A stretch of DNA of 56,191 nucleotides from a virus. The notes under the pieces were generated by a model. That model did not search any database, had not been told where the DNA came from, and saw only the letters and a program-made list of their open reading frames with translations. The number at the start of each line of letters is the position of its first letter. Position 1 is the first letter of the stretch. Shown here piece by piece: positions 21,260 through 29,395 of the stretch. The translations under genes and the position numbers were made by a program. The stretch lies in the IMG/VR virus record IMGVR_UViG_3300027987_000011, positions 1 to 56,191 of that record, one strand, 5' to 3'.

Positions 21260-22602
21260 TGGATCATCTCCGCTGGGTTGGGGCCGACGACCTTCACGTC
21301 GATCTTCTTCTTCGGTTCGGTTTTGAAGTAGAACCTATCCTCAGTCGCGTCCAGCGCGAGCAGCGCGTCCGCGTCACCTTCCTTCTGGGCAAGCTCGACG
21401 GCAGCAACGAACGCGCCCGCGTTGAATCTCCGCTGACTGGCGCTCTGCGTCCGCTTCACCACAACGCCATTCCCGACGACGTGATTGCTCTCATCACCGT
21501 CGCCCAGCAGCGCCACCAGATTCGCTTCAGTCTGCTCATACGCCCGCTGCGCCTCCACGAGTTCGTACCAACGTCTCGCCACGAGGTCTGCCTGCTCGAA
21601 CCACTCGCCGTCGTTCCGCACCGTCGCCTCCCCCTTGATCCTTGCGGGCCAGACGGGCGGGTCGGGCATCGGCTTCATCGGACGCACGCGACCGTCGATG
21701 TGCTTCGTGTACCACACCGGGATCTGCTCACGCATCCACTTCCCGATCCGCTTCTCGCGGACCACGGGGAAGGCGTAACAGGTGTCGTACTCGGGGTTGT
21801 AGAAGACCATGATGCCCCACTCCAGATCAGCGACCTCCATGTGGTGCTGCATCTGGATCGCGTGGCCCGTCAGCATCCCCTCATCCCGGTACTCGAAGAA
21901 CTTCGCCGTGCGGGGGACCTTCACCTCCACGGCTCCGGGTCCCTTACAGTTCTCGCGGACGTGATCCCACAGTGTGTTGTCGATGATCTCCTGCGGCCAC
22001 TGTGCGGGGCGCAGAACTACGGCGTCGAGATCGGAGACGATCAGGTCCACCTCGCGATGGCGGATCATCCCCACGGGGTCAGTCTCCAGCCCGTACATCT
22101 CCGTGAATCGCTTCAGCGCGTTCTGCTCCTGCCGATTGCCGCGCCGGATGTCACCGGAGGGCTCCCCAGGCTGCTCGTCCCACTTGCCCAACAGGATGCG
22201 ATCCCAGACCTGCCACGGCCCCTGGTACTGATCCCTGCCCAGCAGTGCCGCCAGATCGGACGAGCCGATGAGCGGGCCACGGACCTTCTTCCACTCTTCG
22301 CGGTTGTGCTGCGGGGAGACGGGCTGGCCGTCCGCGCCCAGCATGAGCGTCGCGTGGACAGCCTTGTGGATCTTCCTGACAGGCTGTTGCACGGTGGGGC
22401 GCGACGGGTCAAAGATCCGCCAGACCTGCGCGGGCCGTCCGGTGGACTGCGCCCGCTTCTCCCCGGTGCGCTCCACGTCGGGCAGCTTCGGCAGGATGCG
22501 CTGAACCTTCGAGCGGGGGATGCCCGACTGCGCGGCGATCTCCTCCGGGGTGCCGGTGCCGATGATCTCCAGCGTGCGGATGATCGTGTCGTGATTCGTC
22601 AT
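21256..22602 (-). CDS. YqaJ-type PD-(D/E)XK nuclease with N-terminal winged helix
   Basis: From ATG 22602 this is a 448-residue protein. Residues about 1-65 form a winged-helix domain (TPEEIAAQSGIPRSKVQRILPKL). The nuclease domain follows: GSSDLAALLG, a Gly-Glu-rich first motif region, LIVSDLDAVV with the catalytic Asp, and VEVKVP (E-x-K), then a Gln/His helix (IQMQHH). YqaJ/lambda-exonuclease-like enzymes resect DNA ends for recombination. The fused winged helix is unusual for the family. Confidence 0.78.
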   Translation of the reverse strand: MTNHDTIIRTLEIIGTGTPEEIAAQSGIPRSKVQRILPKLPDVERTGEKRAQSTGRPAQVWRIFDPSRPTVQQPVRKIHKAVHATLMLGADGQPVSPQHNREEWKKVRGPLIGSSDLAALLGRDQYQGPWQVWDRILLGKWDEQPGEPSGDIRRGNRQEQNALKRFTEMYGLETDPVGMIRHREVDLIVSDLDAVVLRPAQWPQEIIDNTLWDHVRENCKGPGAVEVKVPRTAKFFEYRDEGMLTGHAIQMQHHMEVADLEWGIMVFYNPEYDTCYAFPVVREKRIGKWMREQIPVWYTKHIDGRVRPMKPMPDPPVWPARIKGEATVRNDGEWFEQADLVARRWYELVEAQRAYEQTEANLVALLGDGDESNHVVGNGVVVKRTQSASQRRFNAGAFVAAVELAQKEGDADALLALDATEDRFYFKTEPKKKIDVKVVGPNPAEMIQ

Positions 22603-22970
22603 CGGACAATCTGCCCACACGTCGGGCACCGTTCTTTGGTCGGCTTGTAGTCGGACCACGGTGTGTCGGTCGCGTGCCAGACCATCTCGTTGTTGCCCCT
22701 CGTGTTCATGCGCTTCCCTTCCTTCCGCAGCAGCCCCAGGTCGCTCAACTCCGTGAGTCGCGTGCGCACGCTCGACTCCGTGCGGTCTGGGTACAGCGCG
22801 CAGACCTCGAAGCCAGCGAGCCCTATGGGGCTGGCCTTCACCGCTTGGTAGACCTCCCGCCTCCACGTCGCCACGGTGGACTCGACCTTGGCGGCTGCTT
22901 CGACTTCGGTCGTATCTGGGTTCCGGTGGATCTGCGGCGGTCCATCGAACAGCGGTCCCAGGTCGTTCAC
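22599..22970 (-). CDS. Winged-helix protein with C-terminal zinc knuckle
   Basis: GTG 22970 overlaps the previous stop (GTGA); the ORF further upstream is shadow. The 123-residue product has a winged-helix core (about 32-100; SSVRTRLTELSDLGLLRKEG) and a C-terminal CPTCG. It lies just before the nuclease that carries a similar winged helix, so the two may act together. A DNA-binding role is likely. Confidence 0.7.
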   Translation of the reverse strand: MNDLGPLFDGPPQIHRNPDTTEVEAAAKVESTVATWRREVYQAVKASPIGLAGFEVCALYPDRTESSVRTRLTELSDLGLLRKEGKRMNTRGNNEMVWHATDTPWSDYKPTKERCPTCGQIVR

Positions 22971-23230
22971 GGGAACACCTCGTCGGGCGGATCGCCGGGA
23001 CGCTCGACGTAGACGAACTCCAGCTTCCCATCCTTGTACCTGAGATGCGTGTCCCAGCCCAGCGTGTCGGCGGCAGCAGCGCGCTCTGCGATGCCTCGCA
23101 GGTCCCAGCCCTCCGATAGTCGCTTCCCGTCGAAGACGAACATTATCCGGCGACGCGGGCGTGCCACCTTCCAGACCCACGCCACCATGACGCGCTGGAG
23201 CCTGCGGTACGGCCCCTCTCTGTTGCCCAT
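22967..23230 (-). CDS. Small basic hypothetical protein
   Basis: An 87-residue protein from ATG 23230 (TGATG after the Topo VI-A-like gene). Basic N-terminal part with a beta stretch (RRRIMFVFDGKRL), then helix and a beta-hairpin. Coupled to both neighbours. Function unknown. Confidence 0.65.
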   Translation of the reverse strand: MGNREGPYRRLQRVMVAWVWKVARPRRRIMFVFDGKRLSEGWDLRGIAERAAAADTLGWDTHLRYKDGKLEFVYVERPGDPPDEVFP

Positions 23231-24147
23231 CAGTCCCCCTTGCCGTCTAGGTACGCCGTCACTTCGTCGTAGCGGTCTGAGATCGCCTGGAGGTGCCGCA
23301 TGGCTTCCTCTTCCTCTTCGACGCTCTCGTCCCACAAGTCCTGATCGCGCACGCTGTCCACCTCTGCCTGCACGAGCGCGCTCAGGGTCGCTGGGTCGAG
23401 CGCGTCAAGCTCCCAGGACTGGCGACCGTACTTCGCCACGTAGTCGTCGGCTCGGGAGTCCGTGAGCTTGGCGGGGTTCGGCGGCGGGCTGTACTGCTGG
23501 ACCTGGGGCATGTTGAGCGCGATGCGCCAGACTTCCACGGCTGCGTCGTATCCTGCGAACGTCTCCACTCGGTCGTTGATGTCGCGAGTCATGTCGATCC
23601 CGCTGGGGTCGTGGTCCCCGAAGTGGAGAATGATCGTCTGCTTGCCTTCCTCGCTCCGCTCGCGGAGCCGTTGGCTCGCGCTCCACATCTCGCTCAGGGA
23701 CACGTACCCACGGCACGCGAAGAAGGGGACCTCCAGCGTATTACAGATGCGCTCGAACACACCCGCCAGGGCTTCCTTCTCAACCCAGACCTCCACGTAA
23801 GCGGGCTGGCGCTCCCACTTCTCCAGCGTGAAGTGTCGGCGCAGGCGAGCGATAGCAGCCTGGGGACTGTCGTCGGTCTGCCACTTCACGAGGTTCCGGG
23901 TGCGGTCTTCGATGGCTTCCCAGTCGATCCATCCGGCCATCCTCGCCTTCGCGATCACGCCCCCCAGGTTGTTGTACGACTTCTGGGTGTTGGGGATCAG
24001 GGCACGGGCGACGAACTGGTAGTACAACTGCCGCAGCGTGAGCAGGTACCCCTGGGCTTGGTACTGACGGATGATGGAGTTGGCCTGCTGGATGAGCGCG
24101 ACCGTCTCGGGACGCGGACTCCATTCCTCGTAGGCGATACGGGGCAT
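23230..24147 (-). CDS. Stand-alone Spo11/Topo VI subunit A-like TOPRIM protein
   Basis: From ATG 24147 (TGATG) this 305-residue protein has two parts. A winged-helix domain carries LRQLYY (residues 38-43), the place and shape of the catalytic-tyrosine motif of Topo VI-A/Spo11. A TOPRIM domain follows with EVWVEKEAL (Glu 123) and HFGDHDPSG (Asp 178, Asp 180), the metal-binding acidic set. Order and spacing match Topo VI-A. No ATPase B subunit is seen nearby. Similar stand-alone proteins from mobile elements have been described as Mini-A (from memory). It may nick or cleave DNA in replication or recombination. Confidence 0.75.
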   Translation of the reverse strand: MPRIAYEEWSPRPETVALIQQANSIIRQYQAQGYLLTLRQLYYQFVARALIPNTQKSYNNLGGVIAKARMAGWIDWEAIEDRTRNLVKWQTDDSPQAAIARLRRHFTLEKWERQPAYVEVWVEKEALAGVFERICNTLEVPFFACRGYVSLSEMWSASQRLRERSEEGKQTIILHFGDHDPSGIDMTRDINDRVETFAGYDAAVEVWRIALNMPQVQQYSPPPNPAKLTDSRADDYVAKYGRQSWELDALDPATLSALVQAEVDSVRDQDLWDESVEEEEEAMRHLQAISDRYDEVTAYLDGKGD

Positions 24148-24422
24148 CAGTCTCTCCGCTCGAAGCTGGTAAGGAAGCGTTCCATCTCGGCGTTCTGCTC
24201 CGGGGTGAGTGGCTGGTTCAGCATCTCGTCCCTGACGAACGACAGAAGTCCGTCGCGGACCTGCCGGATCGTCTGGAGGCCAGTCCACCGCTCACCCGTC
24301 ACAGTGTCTTCCAGGGTGTAGTCCCCGGTGTCGCCGGTCAGGATGAAGCGACCGTCCGGGGAGTCTTCGCGGCCACCCTGCGGGTTCCGTACCCAGGCGA
24401 CCGGCTCGTACTTGCTGGTCAT
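24147..24422 (-). CDS. Hypothetical protein
   Basis: A 91-residue protein from ATG 24422 (ATGA overlap). It starts with a beta-rich part (DGRFILTGDTGDYTLEDTV) and ends in a charged helix. Translationally coupled to the Topo VI-A-like gene. Function unknown. Confidence 0.65.
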   Translation of the reverse strand: MTSKYEPVAWVRNPQGGREDSPDGRFILTGDTGDYTLEDTVTGERWTGLQTIRQVRDGLLSFVRDEMLNQPLTPEQNAEMERFLTSFERRD

Positions 24423-24838
24423 GGACGCCACCCCCGGTACTCCTCGGTGAGTGGCGGCGTGGGGTCGGACTCCAGCACCTCCATCAACTCGTCCACGGTC
24501 CAGAGATGGACCGGCTCGTAGAAGACGAACGCGGCTGCTGCCCTGGCATGGGGAGACGGCGAGTCGGCACCGCTACAGGTGTCGATGATCGTCCCGTCAG
24601 GCAGGACGGTCCAGCCGTGAGGGTACCGACGCTTGGAGGCGAACGGGTTACGGTTGTGCAGCCACCCCTCGACGTAGCGTGCTCCGCTGTTGCCGCAGCA
24701 GCACGTCACCATGATGGCGCTGTTCCAGCACCAACCGGGACGACCAAGGTCGGGGTCGATACGCTGGATCACCCTGCCCATCTCGCAGGACTGGATCACG
24801 TCCCAGCGGGCCGCTGCGTGGATGAGTTCACTCGACAT
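24419..24838 (-). CDS. Hypothetical protein with Cys...HGW...D pattern
   Basis: From ATG 24838, behind AGGGGG, this 139-residue protein has a Cys-rich helix (MVTCCCGNSG) and then YPHGWTVLPDGTIID. The order Cys, His, Asp with a Trp and a DG turn resembles a transglutaminase-like catalytic core, but this is a weak pattern match. It overlaps the previous gene by 11 bases. Confidence 0.62.
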   Translation of the reverse strand: MSSELIHAAARWDVIQSCEMGRVIQRIDPDLGRPGWCWNSAIMVTCCCGNSGARYVEGWLHNRNPFASKRRYPHGWTVLPDGTIIDTCSGADSPSPHARAAAAFVFYEPVHLWTVDELMEVLESDPTPPLTEEYRGWRP

Positions 24839-25133
24839 CGCCAGCCCCCTTGCAGCAGCCACCGTTCCGGTCGAGCCAGTCTGCCGCTGCGACCATCGCA
24901 TCGTAGAGGCTCCTGGCGCGGACACCACCACGGTAGGCGCGGACGAGGTGGCCGTGACGCTTCTCCAGCATCCCCTTGGGATTGATCCCATCGGGCCACT
25001 GGGTGAGCCAGCAATCAGAGAGACGGTCGAGCCGCAGGACGATCTCGTCGAACATCGACTGAGGGATGTCCGGGTTCTCTGCGGGACCCTTCTTCTGAGC
25101 GGCGGTGAGCTTCGCCTGCTTGCGCTTCGACAT
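24828..25133 (-). CDS. Small hypothetical protein
   Basis: A 101-residue protein with a Lys-rich start and mostly helical body, ending in a Cys pair (GGCCKG). It is the second gene after the leftward promoter. No family recognised. Confidence 0.65.
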   Translation of the reverse strand: MSKRKQAKLTAAQKKGPAENPDIPQSMFDEIVLRLDRLSDCWLTQWPDGINPKGMLEKRHGHLVRAYRGGVRARSLYDAMVAAADWLDRNGGCCKGAGDVE

Positions 25134-25154
25134 GAGCCAGGGATCTCCTCTAGG

Positions 25155-25349
25155 TCACTGGGAGAACCCCCACTCTTTCACTTCGACGGAGCAGAATCGC
25201 GGCGAGCCGCCACCGGGTCGGTAGTGGGGCAACGGGTTCTGTTCTTTCGCCATCCAGCGACGCACCGTCATGGTGGTCACTCCGAACCAGTCAGCTACGT
25301 CTTTCAGCTTCCAGTCGAGCTTCCTGTCGGTGTCGGATGGTCCTAGCAT
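25155..25349 (-). CDS. Excisionase/MerR-like helix-turn-helix protein
   Basis: This 64-residue protein has LKDVADWFGVTTMTVRRW (about residues 14-31), a helix-turn-helix of the excisionase/MerR type, followed by a wing-like GGSPRFC. It is the first gene after the promoter at 25392-25421, a typical place for an early regulator. ATG 25349 was chosen because it follows the predicted transcript start; a Shine-Dalgarno is weak. No integrase is present, so a transcription role fits better than excision. Confidence 0.72.
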   Translation of the reverse strand: MLGPSDTDRKLDWKLKDVADWFGVTTMTVRRWMAKEQNPLPHYRPGGGSPRFCSVEVKEWGFSQ

Positions 25350-25391
25350 CGGAAAGATCCAGAGTGGGGGGCGAGAACCTGATCGCACCCC

Positions 25392-25421
25392 ATTCTATCA
25401 CGCGGAGTAACATTCGCGCAA
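25392..25421 (-). promoter_or_regulatory. Sigma-70-like promoter for the leftward replication operon
   Basis: On the minus strand, TTGCGC (25421-25416) and TAGAAT (25397-25392) are 18 bp apart and lie in the only AT-richer gap between the late genes (ending 25430) and the replication genes (starting 25349). The -10 matches five of six consensus bases, the -35 four of six. The transcript would start near 25385. Confidence 0.6.
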
Positions 25422-25429
25422 GCCTGGGA

Positions 25430-25846
25430 CTACGGCATCACCCGGACCCATACGCGGGTCGCGACCTCCAGGGTGGGGTCGTCGGCACGGTCAGCGACGA
25501 CGAGGAACGAGTAGATGTCCCCCGCGTTTGGGGCGGTCGCGCCCTTCGCGACGCGGAACTGCACCGCCCCGTCTACCATGACCACCGCGCCATCTTCGTC
25601 CACGTCGTCCACGACCGTGATCTGGCTGATCGTCGGCGGGTCGCCCGTGGTCTGAGCACCCCACGTCTCGGGGCGCTCCACCAGAAGCTCTTGGAACGTG
25701 ACGGTCGGCGCGGCCCCATCTTCGTCGAGGTGGGTCGCCGCCTTGATGAGTTCGTCGGACTCACCGAAGCCGACGTGGAATAGCTGCGTCGCGCTCGGAT
25801 ACCATTCGAGGTACGTCTTGCGGACGTAGGCACTGGGCTCAGGCAT
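25430..25846 (-). CDS. Hypothetical virion-associated protein
   Basis: A 138-residue, beta-rich acidic protein at the far end of the late operon. Its composition (many Val, Asp, Thr) fits a structural protein or adsorption accessory. No motif recognised. It starts eight bases inside the end of the previous gene. Confidence 0.65.
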   Translation of the reverse strand: MPEPSAYVRKTYLEWYPSATQLFHVGFGESDELIKAATHLDEDGAAPTVTFQELLVERPETWGAQTTGDPPTISQITVVDDVDEDGAVVMVDGAVQFRVAKGATAPNAGDIYSFLVVADRADDPTLEVATRVWVRVMP

Positions 25847-26150
25847 CGTGGCTCCTGTCGGCTGATTCAGTCCACGACCTCACCCTGGTGACGATCCACG
25901 AGCGTGAGTTCGAGTAGAGGGTGTGCGTTCGGGTCAGTGCTGAACCGACCCACTGCCTAGATCCAGCCAGTCCTGCCCAGAACCGTTCGACAGACGCAAG
26001 CCACTGTCGGTCGGAGTGGGCGACCCACACGCGAGAACCGGCTGAGATGTACTGCGTGAGAAGTTCGACGATGAAGATGACCCTGCGGCCCAGCCCCGCA
26101 GTGACCAGCATCCCGCTCCGTTTCCCCAGACCTCTTGTGACATGGTTCAC
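25839..26150 (-). CDS. Trp/Ser-rich hypothetical protein
   Basis: A 103-residue basic protein from GTG 26150 (GTGA overlap). It has a short hydrophobic stretch (VIFIVELLTQYI) and then repeated W-containing segments (SRVWVAHSDRQW, SRQWVGSAL, SRSWIVTR). The coding status rests on tight overlaps with both neighbours. Function unknown. Confidence 0.5.
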   Translation of the reverse strand: MNHVTRGLGKRSGMLVTAGLGRRVIFIVELLTQYISAGSRVWVAHSDRQWLASVERFWAGLAGSRQWVGSALTRTHTLYSNSRSWIVTRVRSWTESADRSHDA

Positions 26151-26710
26151 TCCAGTCGCTCGCGGCGTTCGATCCCGTCACCCTTGTAGGGGATCGTGCC
26201 ATCCTCATCCTCGAAGATGTCCCCGCTCAGGAACGGGGTCACGCCGTCGTCGTCGAAAATGGTCATCTTGCCCGTCGCCTTCGAGGTGACGGCCTTGTTC
26301 TGGAGGATCTTCCGCATCTCCTCCGCGTTGAGCAGCGTACCCGAAATCGACTGCCTGATCTGGACCTGCGTGTAGTCGGTTGGGTTGACTGGGTTGTTGT
26401 TGTAGATGTTCGACGCCACGATGGTCCCACCCCGAATCACGCAGGACTCGAAGGTGGGACCGGCCCTGGCCTCGAACTCCACACGCCAGTCGTCGGAGAG
26501 GATCAGGATGACCTCGCTGAACACCTCCGGGGTGCCGCCCAACGACACCTTCCCTCCGAACTCCGCGAACCATGTGATGTCTAGGTTCTCGGGCTCTTCG
26601 AGAAAGTCCGCGATCTGATCCACCAACTCCTGTACGGTGATCTCCGTGTCAGGACTGGGGACCCTGATGATCTTCGTTGCCGGATGGAAAGTCACTGTTG
26701 GCACGGTCAC
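26147..26710 (-). CDS. Putative virion structural protein
   Basis: A 187-residue beta-rich protein starting at GTG 26710, overlapping the previous gene by 62 bases. The central part (VILILSDDWRVEFEARAG) looks like a fibre or baseplate fold, and the end carries TGKMTIFDDDG, a type of terminal strand seen in phage tail-associated proteins. Tail accessory protein by context. Confidence 0.6.
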   Translation of the reverse strand: MTVPTVTFHPATKIIRVPSPDTEITVQELVDQIADFLEEPENLDITWFAEFGGKVSLGGTPEVFSEVILILSDDWRVEFEARAGPTFESCVIRGGTIVASNIYNNNPVNPTDYTQVQIRQSISGTLLNAEEMRKILQNKAVTSKATGKMTIFDDDGVTPFLSGDIFEDEDGTIPYKGDGIERRERLE

Positions 26711-26969
26711 GCTCCCAGCGTTCGATCTCTCTGTCTCTCTCCTGGCACAGCTTGATCTGCTCTCGTCGTTCTTCGATCACGGTCGCCTGCTCGTTGATCG
26801 CCTGCTGGAACCCGTCGATCCGGGCCTGCGCGTTCCGAATGTCGGCCTCCAGCGCGTCGATCCGCCAGAGCGGGTACCTCTTCCTGGGGTCGGGGGGCAG
26901 GTCATAGACCTGCACCCCCTCGCCCTGGCCGATCAGCTTCGCTCCGCTAGGAAGCCTAGGTTGCTTCAT
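26649..26969 (-). CDS. Small coiled-coil protein
   Basis: ATG 26969 overlaps the stop of the large fibre-like gene (TGATG). The 106-residue product has a long charged helix (about 40-90, EADIRNAQARIDGFQQAI) that should form a coiled coil. It could be a chaperone or accessory of the adjacent fibre proteins. Confidence 0.62.
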   Translation of the reverse strand: MKQPRLPSGAKLIGQGEGVQVYDLPPDPRKRYPLWRIDALEADIRNAQARIDGFQQAINEQATVIEERREQIKLCQERDREIERWERDRANSDFPSGNEDHQGPQS

Positions 26970-29368
26970 CACGTCACCACGGCGTCGGTGATTCGCACCG
27001 CCGCGACCTCACGGCCCGTGTTCGGCACCGTCTGGTCGGAGGTGAACGGCTTGAAGCCCTTCAGCCGGAAGACGAATCTCGCCTCCACGTCCGCGCTGTA
27101 GATGTACGTGTTGCTCACGCTCGCCGCTGTCGCGACCTGCGCGAAGAAGGGCACGTACACCTCGTCCGACGTGGTGGTCGCGAACGGGAGCACGTTGATG
27201 TCGTACCCGTTCGTGCTCGTCCAAGTGAGCGCCTGACCGGGAGCCGACACCGTGGTCAACTGGGTGGTCGAGTCGATGCTGACCACGAAGCCCCACTGAC
27301 CCGTCGTCGAGTTCCTGATCGTGTCCCCGACCCTCACGTCATCTGCCCCACCGAAGTCCGCAGCGGAGTCGATCAGCGTGTCGCCGGTCGATCCCGCCGT
27401 GGCGGTCCCGGTTCCTGCTCCGCTCGCCAGCGTGAACGTCACGCTCGCCCACGAGGCGTACCGCAGCAGGGCCTCGGGAAGCTCCGGGTCGCTGATGTCC
27501 ACCACTTTCACGACGCCCGCAGCAGGCTCGTCGGAGGTGATGCCCGTGCCCACCACCACGGTCGCCGCGCCCGCCGACTGCACCGTGCCCAGGTACCGAT
27601 CCTTTTCGATGGGACCGGCAGCACCCGTGCGGCGGAAGCAGCCCGCTCGGTCGCCAGCCGTCAGACCGGACATCGACACCGCAATCTGGTTCGGTGGGTT
27701 CTGAACCACACCCAGGTCGTCGGTCAACTGGTACGCCTTGATGTCCCCGGCGTCGAGGTCGAAGACGTACACTCCGGGTGCTCCGAAGAACGTGCCACCA
27801 GCGAAGCTACCGAACGGTGCCTGCTTGTTCGGCGTGATGGTCTGCACGCCACTCGCGTCGATGGTCGCGCTGTTCGTACCGTCGCTGACGTTCGTCGCAT
27901 CGTCCGTGAACGTGCCCTTCACGTTCGACAGGATCACGATGTCTTCCGGGCTGGAGTGGTAGGCCACGATCACGCCCGTGGCTCCCGCCCCCGCTCCCCC
28001 GGTCTGGGTGAGCGTGTTGCCCTCCGTGAATCCACCGGGGGCGGGCGTGGCCGTCTTCAGCCGCACCACGTTCCCGATGTACTGCTCGCCGTCTTCGGTC
28101 GCGCCTGCCGGTCCCAGCGCCGTCGTGGAACCCCTGCGCGTCCGGTACTTCAGCGCCTCGTAGACCGCCGCCAGCGTCTCCGCGTTGCAGTCGATCTCAA
28201 TGCTGTACGGACGGGACCCGCTTCCGTTGTTCAGGTCGCGGGCGATGGCACCGAACGCGATGGTCGCGGTGCTGGTCGCGGGACCGACGTTCGTCGGCGC
28301 AGCCGCGAGCTTGTTCGCAGAGGCACTGGAGTCTTCCCCGGTGATCGTCTCGGTGCCCGTGAACTCCGTCAGATCCTTCCCGACGAGGTAGTAGTCCAGG
28401 CTCGTGTCCGCGACCTGTGCGGTCACGATAGCCTTCGCACCGGAGGTGCCGCCCGTGATGACCTCGCCCACTGTGAACGGGCCACCTGAGAACGCGCCGG
28501 TCGTCACACGACGATAGCCTGTCGTGTTGTTCAGGTCGGCGCTCGTCGCGAGCGGGGCAGGCTGACGGGACCCCGCCGACAGGTCGGCGGTGAAGTGGTC
28601 GTACAGCGTGTTGGCCTGCCTCGCGAAGACAGTCACCAGACCGGAGTCGATGAACGCTCCCATCTCGCGAACGAGCACCAGCAGGTCGAGGTGGGCCGTC
28701 ACGGCGTCGAGCCACCACGACGTGAGCTTCACGTCGTCCTGCACGAGATAGATGTCCGTGTCGTTCTTGATCTGGGCGATGGAGTAGAGGTTCGTCCATC
28801 GCTGCTCGCCGCTCACGGTCCCGGTCGTCGCATCGGTGTCGATGTTCCAGCCCGTGCCGGTGATCGCCTCGCCGCCTGCGGTGAACTGCGTGGCCGACGT
28901 GTTGCGGACGTAGATGGTGTCGTTCGCGTTGTCGGCCCAGAGGATCGTGCCGGTCGCACCGGAGGTGCCGCCCGTGAGCACGACGCCAAGGTCAGTGTAC
29001 CCGTCGCCGCCCTGCGTCGGCGCACCGTCTCCGGTATACCGCAGGAGCGTGATGCCGAAGCCTCCGACGCTCGACGTGTGGACCGTCCCGAACTTCGTCC
29101 AACCGTTCGAGTCGAGCCCACCACCGTAGAACGCCTTCGCGCTCGTCGGGTCGATGAACCAGGGGTACAGGATCTCGTACTGCGTGGGAGTCAGGCCGTC
29201 CATCGGAGAGGGATCGTCAAGCTGTGCTGGCTCGTCGAACACGTCCATGAGGTAGCTGTAGACGGCGTTCATATCGTAGGTGGCGTCGGGGACTCCGTTG
29301 GTGAACCCCCCGACATAGGAGATCACGCCGTTCGCGTAATCAATGTCCAAGTCTGTGCTGAGTGGCAT
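26969..29368 (-). CDS. Large virion protein, fibre-like
   Basis: This 799-residue protein is Gly/Thr/Ala-rich and beta-rich, as tail fibres or decorating virion proteins are. A short motif, GGTSGAxG or GGTSGAK followed by a hydrophobic strand, recurs about three or four times, which points to repeated small beta domains. Its place among late genes and its size suggest a structural or adsorption protein. Which particle part it belongs to cannot be said. Confidence 0.7.
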   Translation of the reverse strand: MPLSTDLDIDYANGVISYVGGFTNGVPDATYDMNAVYSYLMDVFDEPAQLDDPSPMDGLTPTQYEILYPWFIDPTSAKAFYGGGLDSNGWTKFGTVHTSSVGGFGITLLRYTGDGAPTQGGDGYTDLGVVLTGGTSGATGTILWADNANDTIYVRNTSATQFTAGGEAITGTGWNIDTDATTGTVSGEQRWTNLYSIAQIKNDTDIYLVQDDVKLTSWWLDAVTAHLDLLVLVREMGAFIDSGLVTVFARQANTLYDHFTADLSAGSRQPAPLATSADLNNTTGYRRVTTGAFSGGPFTVGEVITGGTSGAKAIVTAQVADTSLDYYLVGKDLTEFTGTETITGEDSSASANKLAAAPTNVGPATSTATIAFGAIARDLNNGSGSRPYSIEIDCNAETLAAVYEALKYRTRRGSTTALGPAGATEDGEQYIGNVVRLKTATPAPGGFTEGNTLTQTGGAGAGATGVIVAYHSSPEDIVILSNVKGTFTDDATNVSDGTNSATIDASGVQTITPNKQAPFGSFAGGTFFGAPGVYVFDLDAGDIKAYQLTDDLGVVQNPPNQIAVSMSGLTAGDRAGCFRRTGAAGPIEKDRYLGTVQSAGAATVVVGTGITSDEPAAGVVKVVDISDPELPEALLRYASWASVTFTLASGAGTGTATAGSTGDTLIDSAADFGGADDVRVGDTIRNSTTGQWGFVVSIDSTTQLTTVSAPGQALTWTSTNGYDINVLPFATTTSDEVYVPFFAQVATAASVSNTYIYSADVEARFVFRLKGFKPFTSDQTVPNTGREVAAVRITDAVVT

Positions 29369-29395
29369 GGTCGCTTCCCTCCAGAGTCCGACCCG

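Noticed and set aside
25155-25349. Excisionase implying lysogeny
   Set aside because: Although the HTH is excisionase-like, no integrase, attachment site or CI-type repressor is seen, so a plain regulator is more likely.
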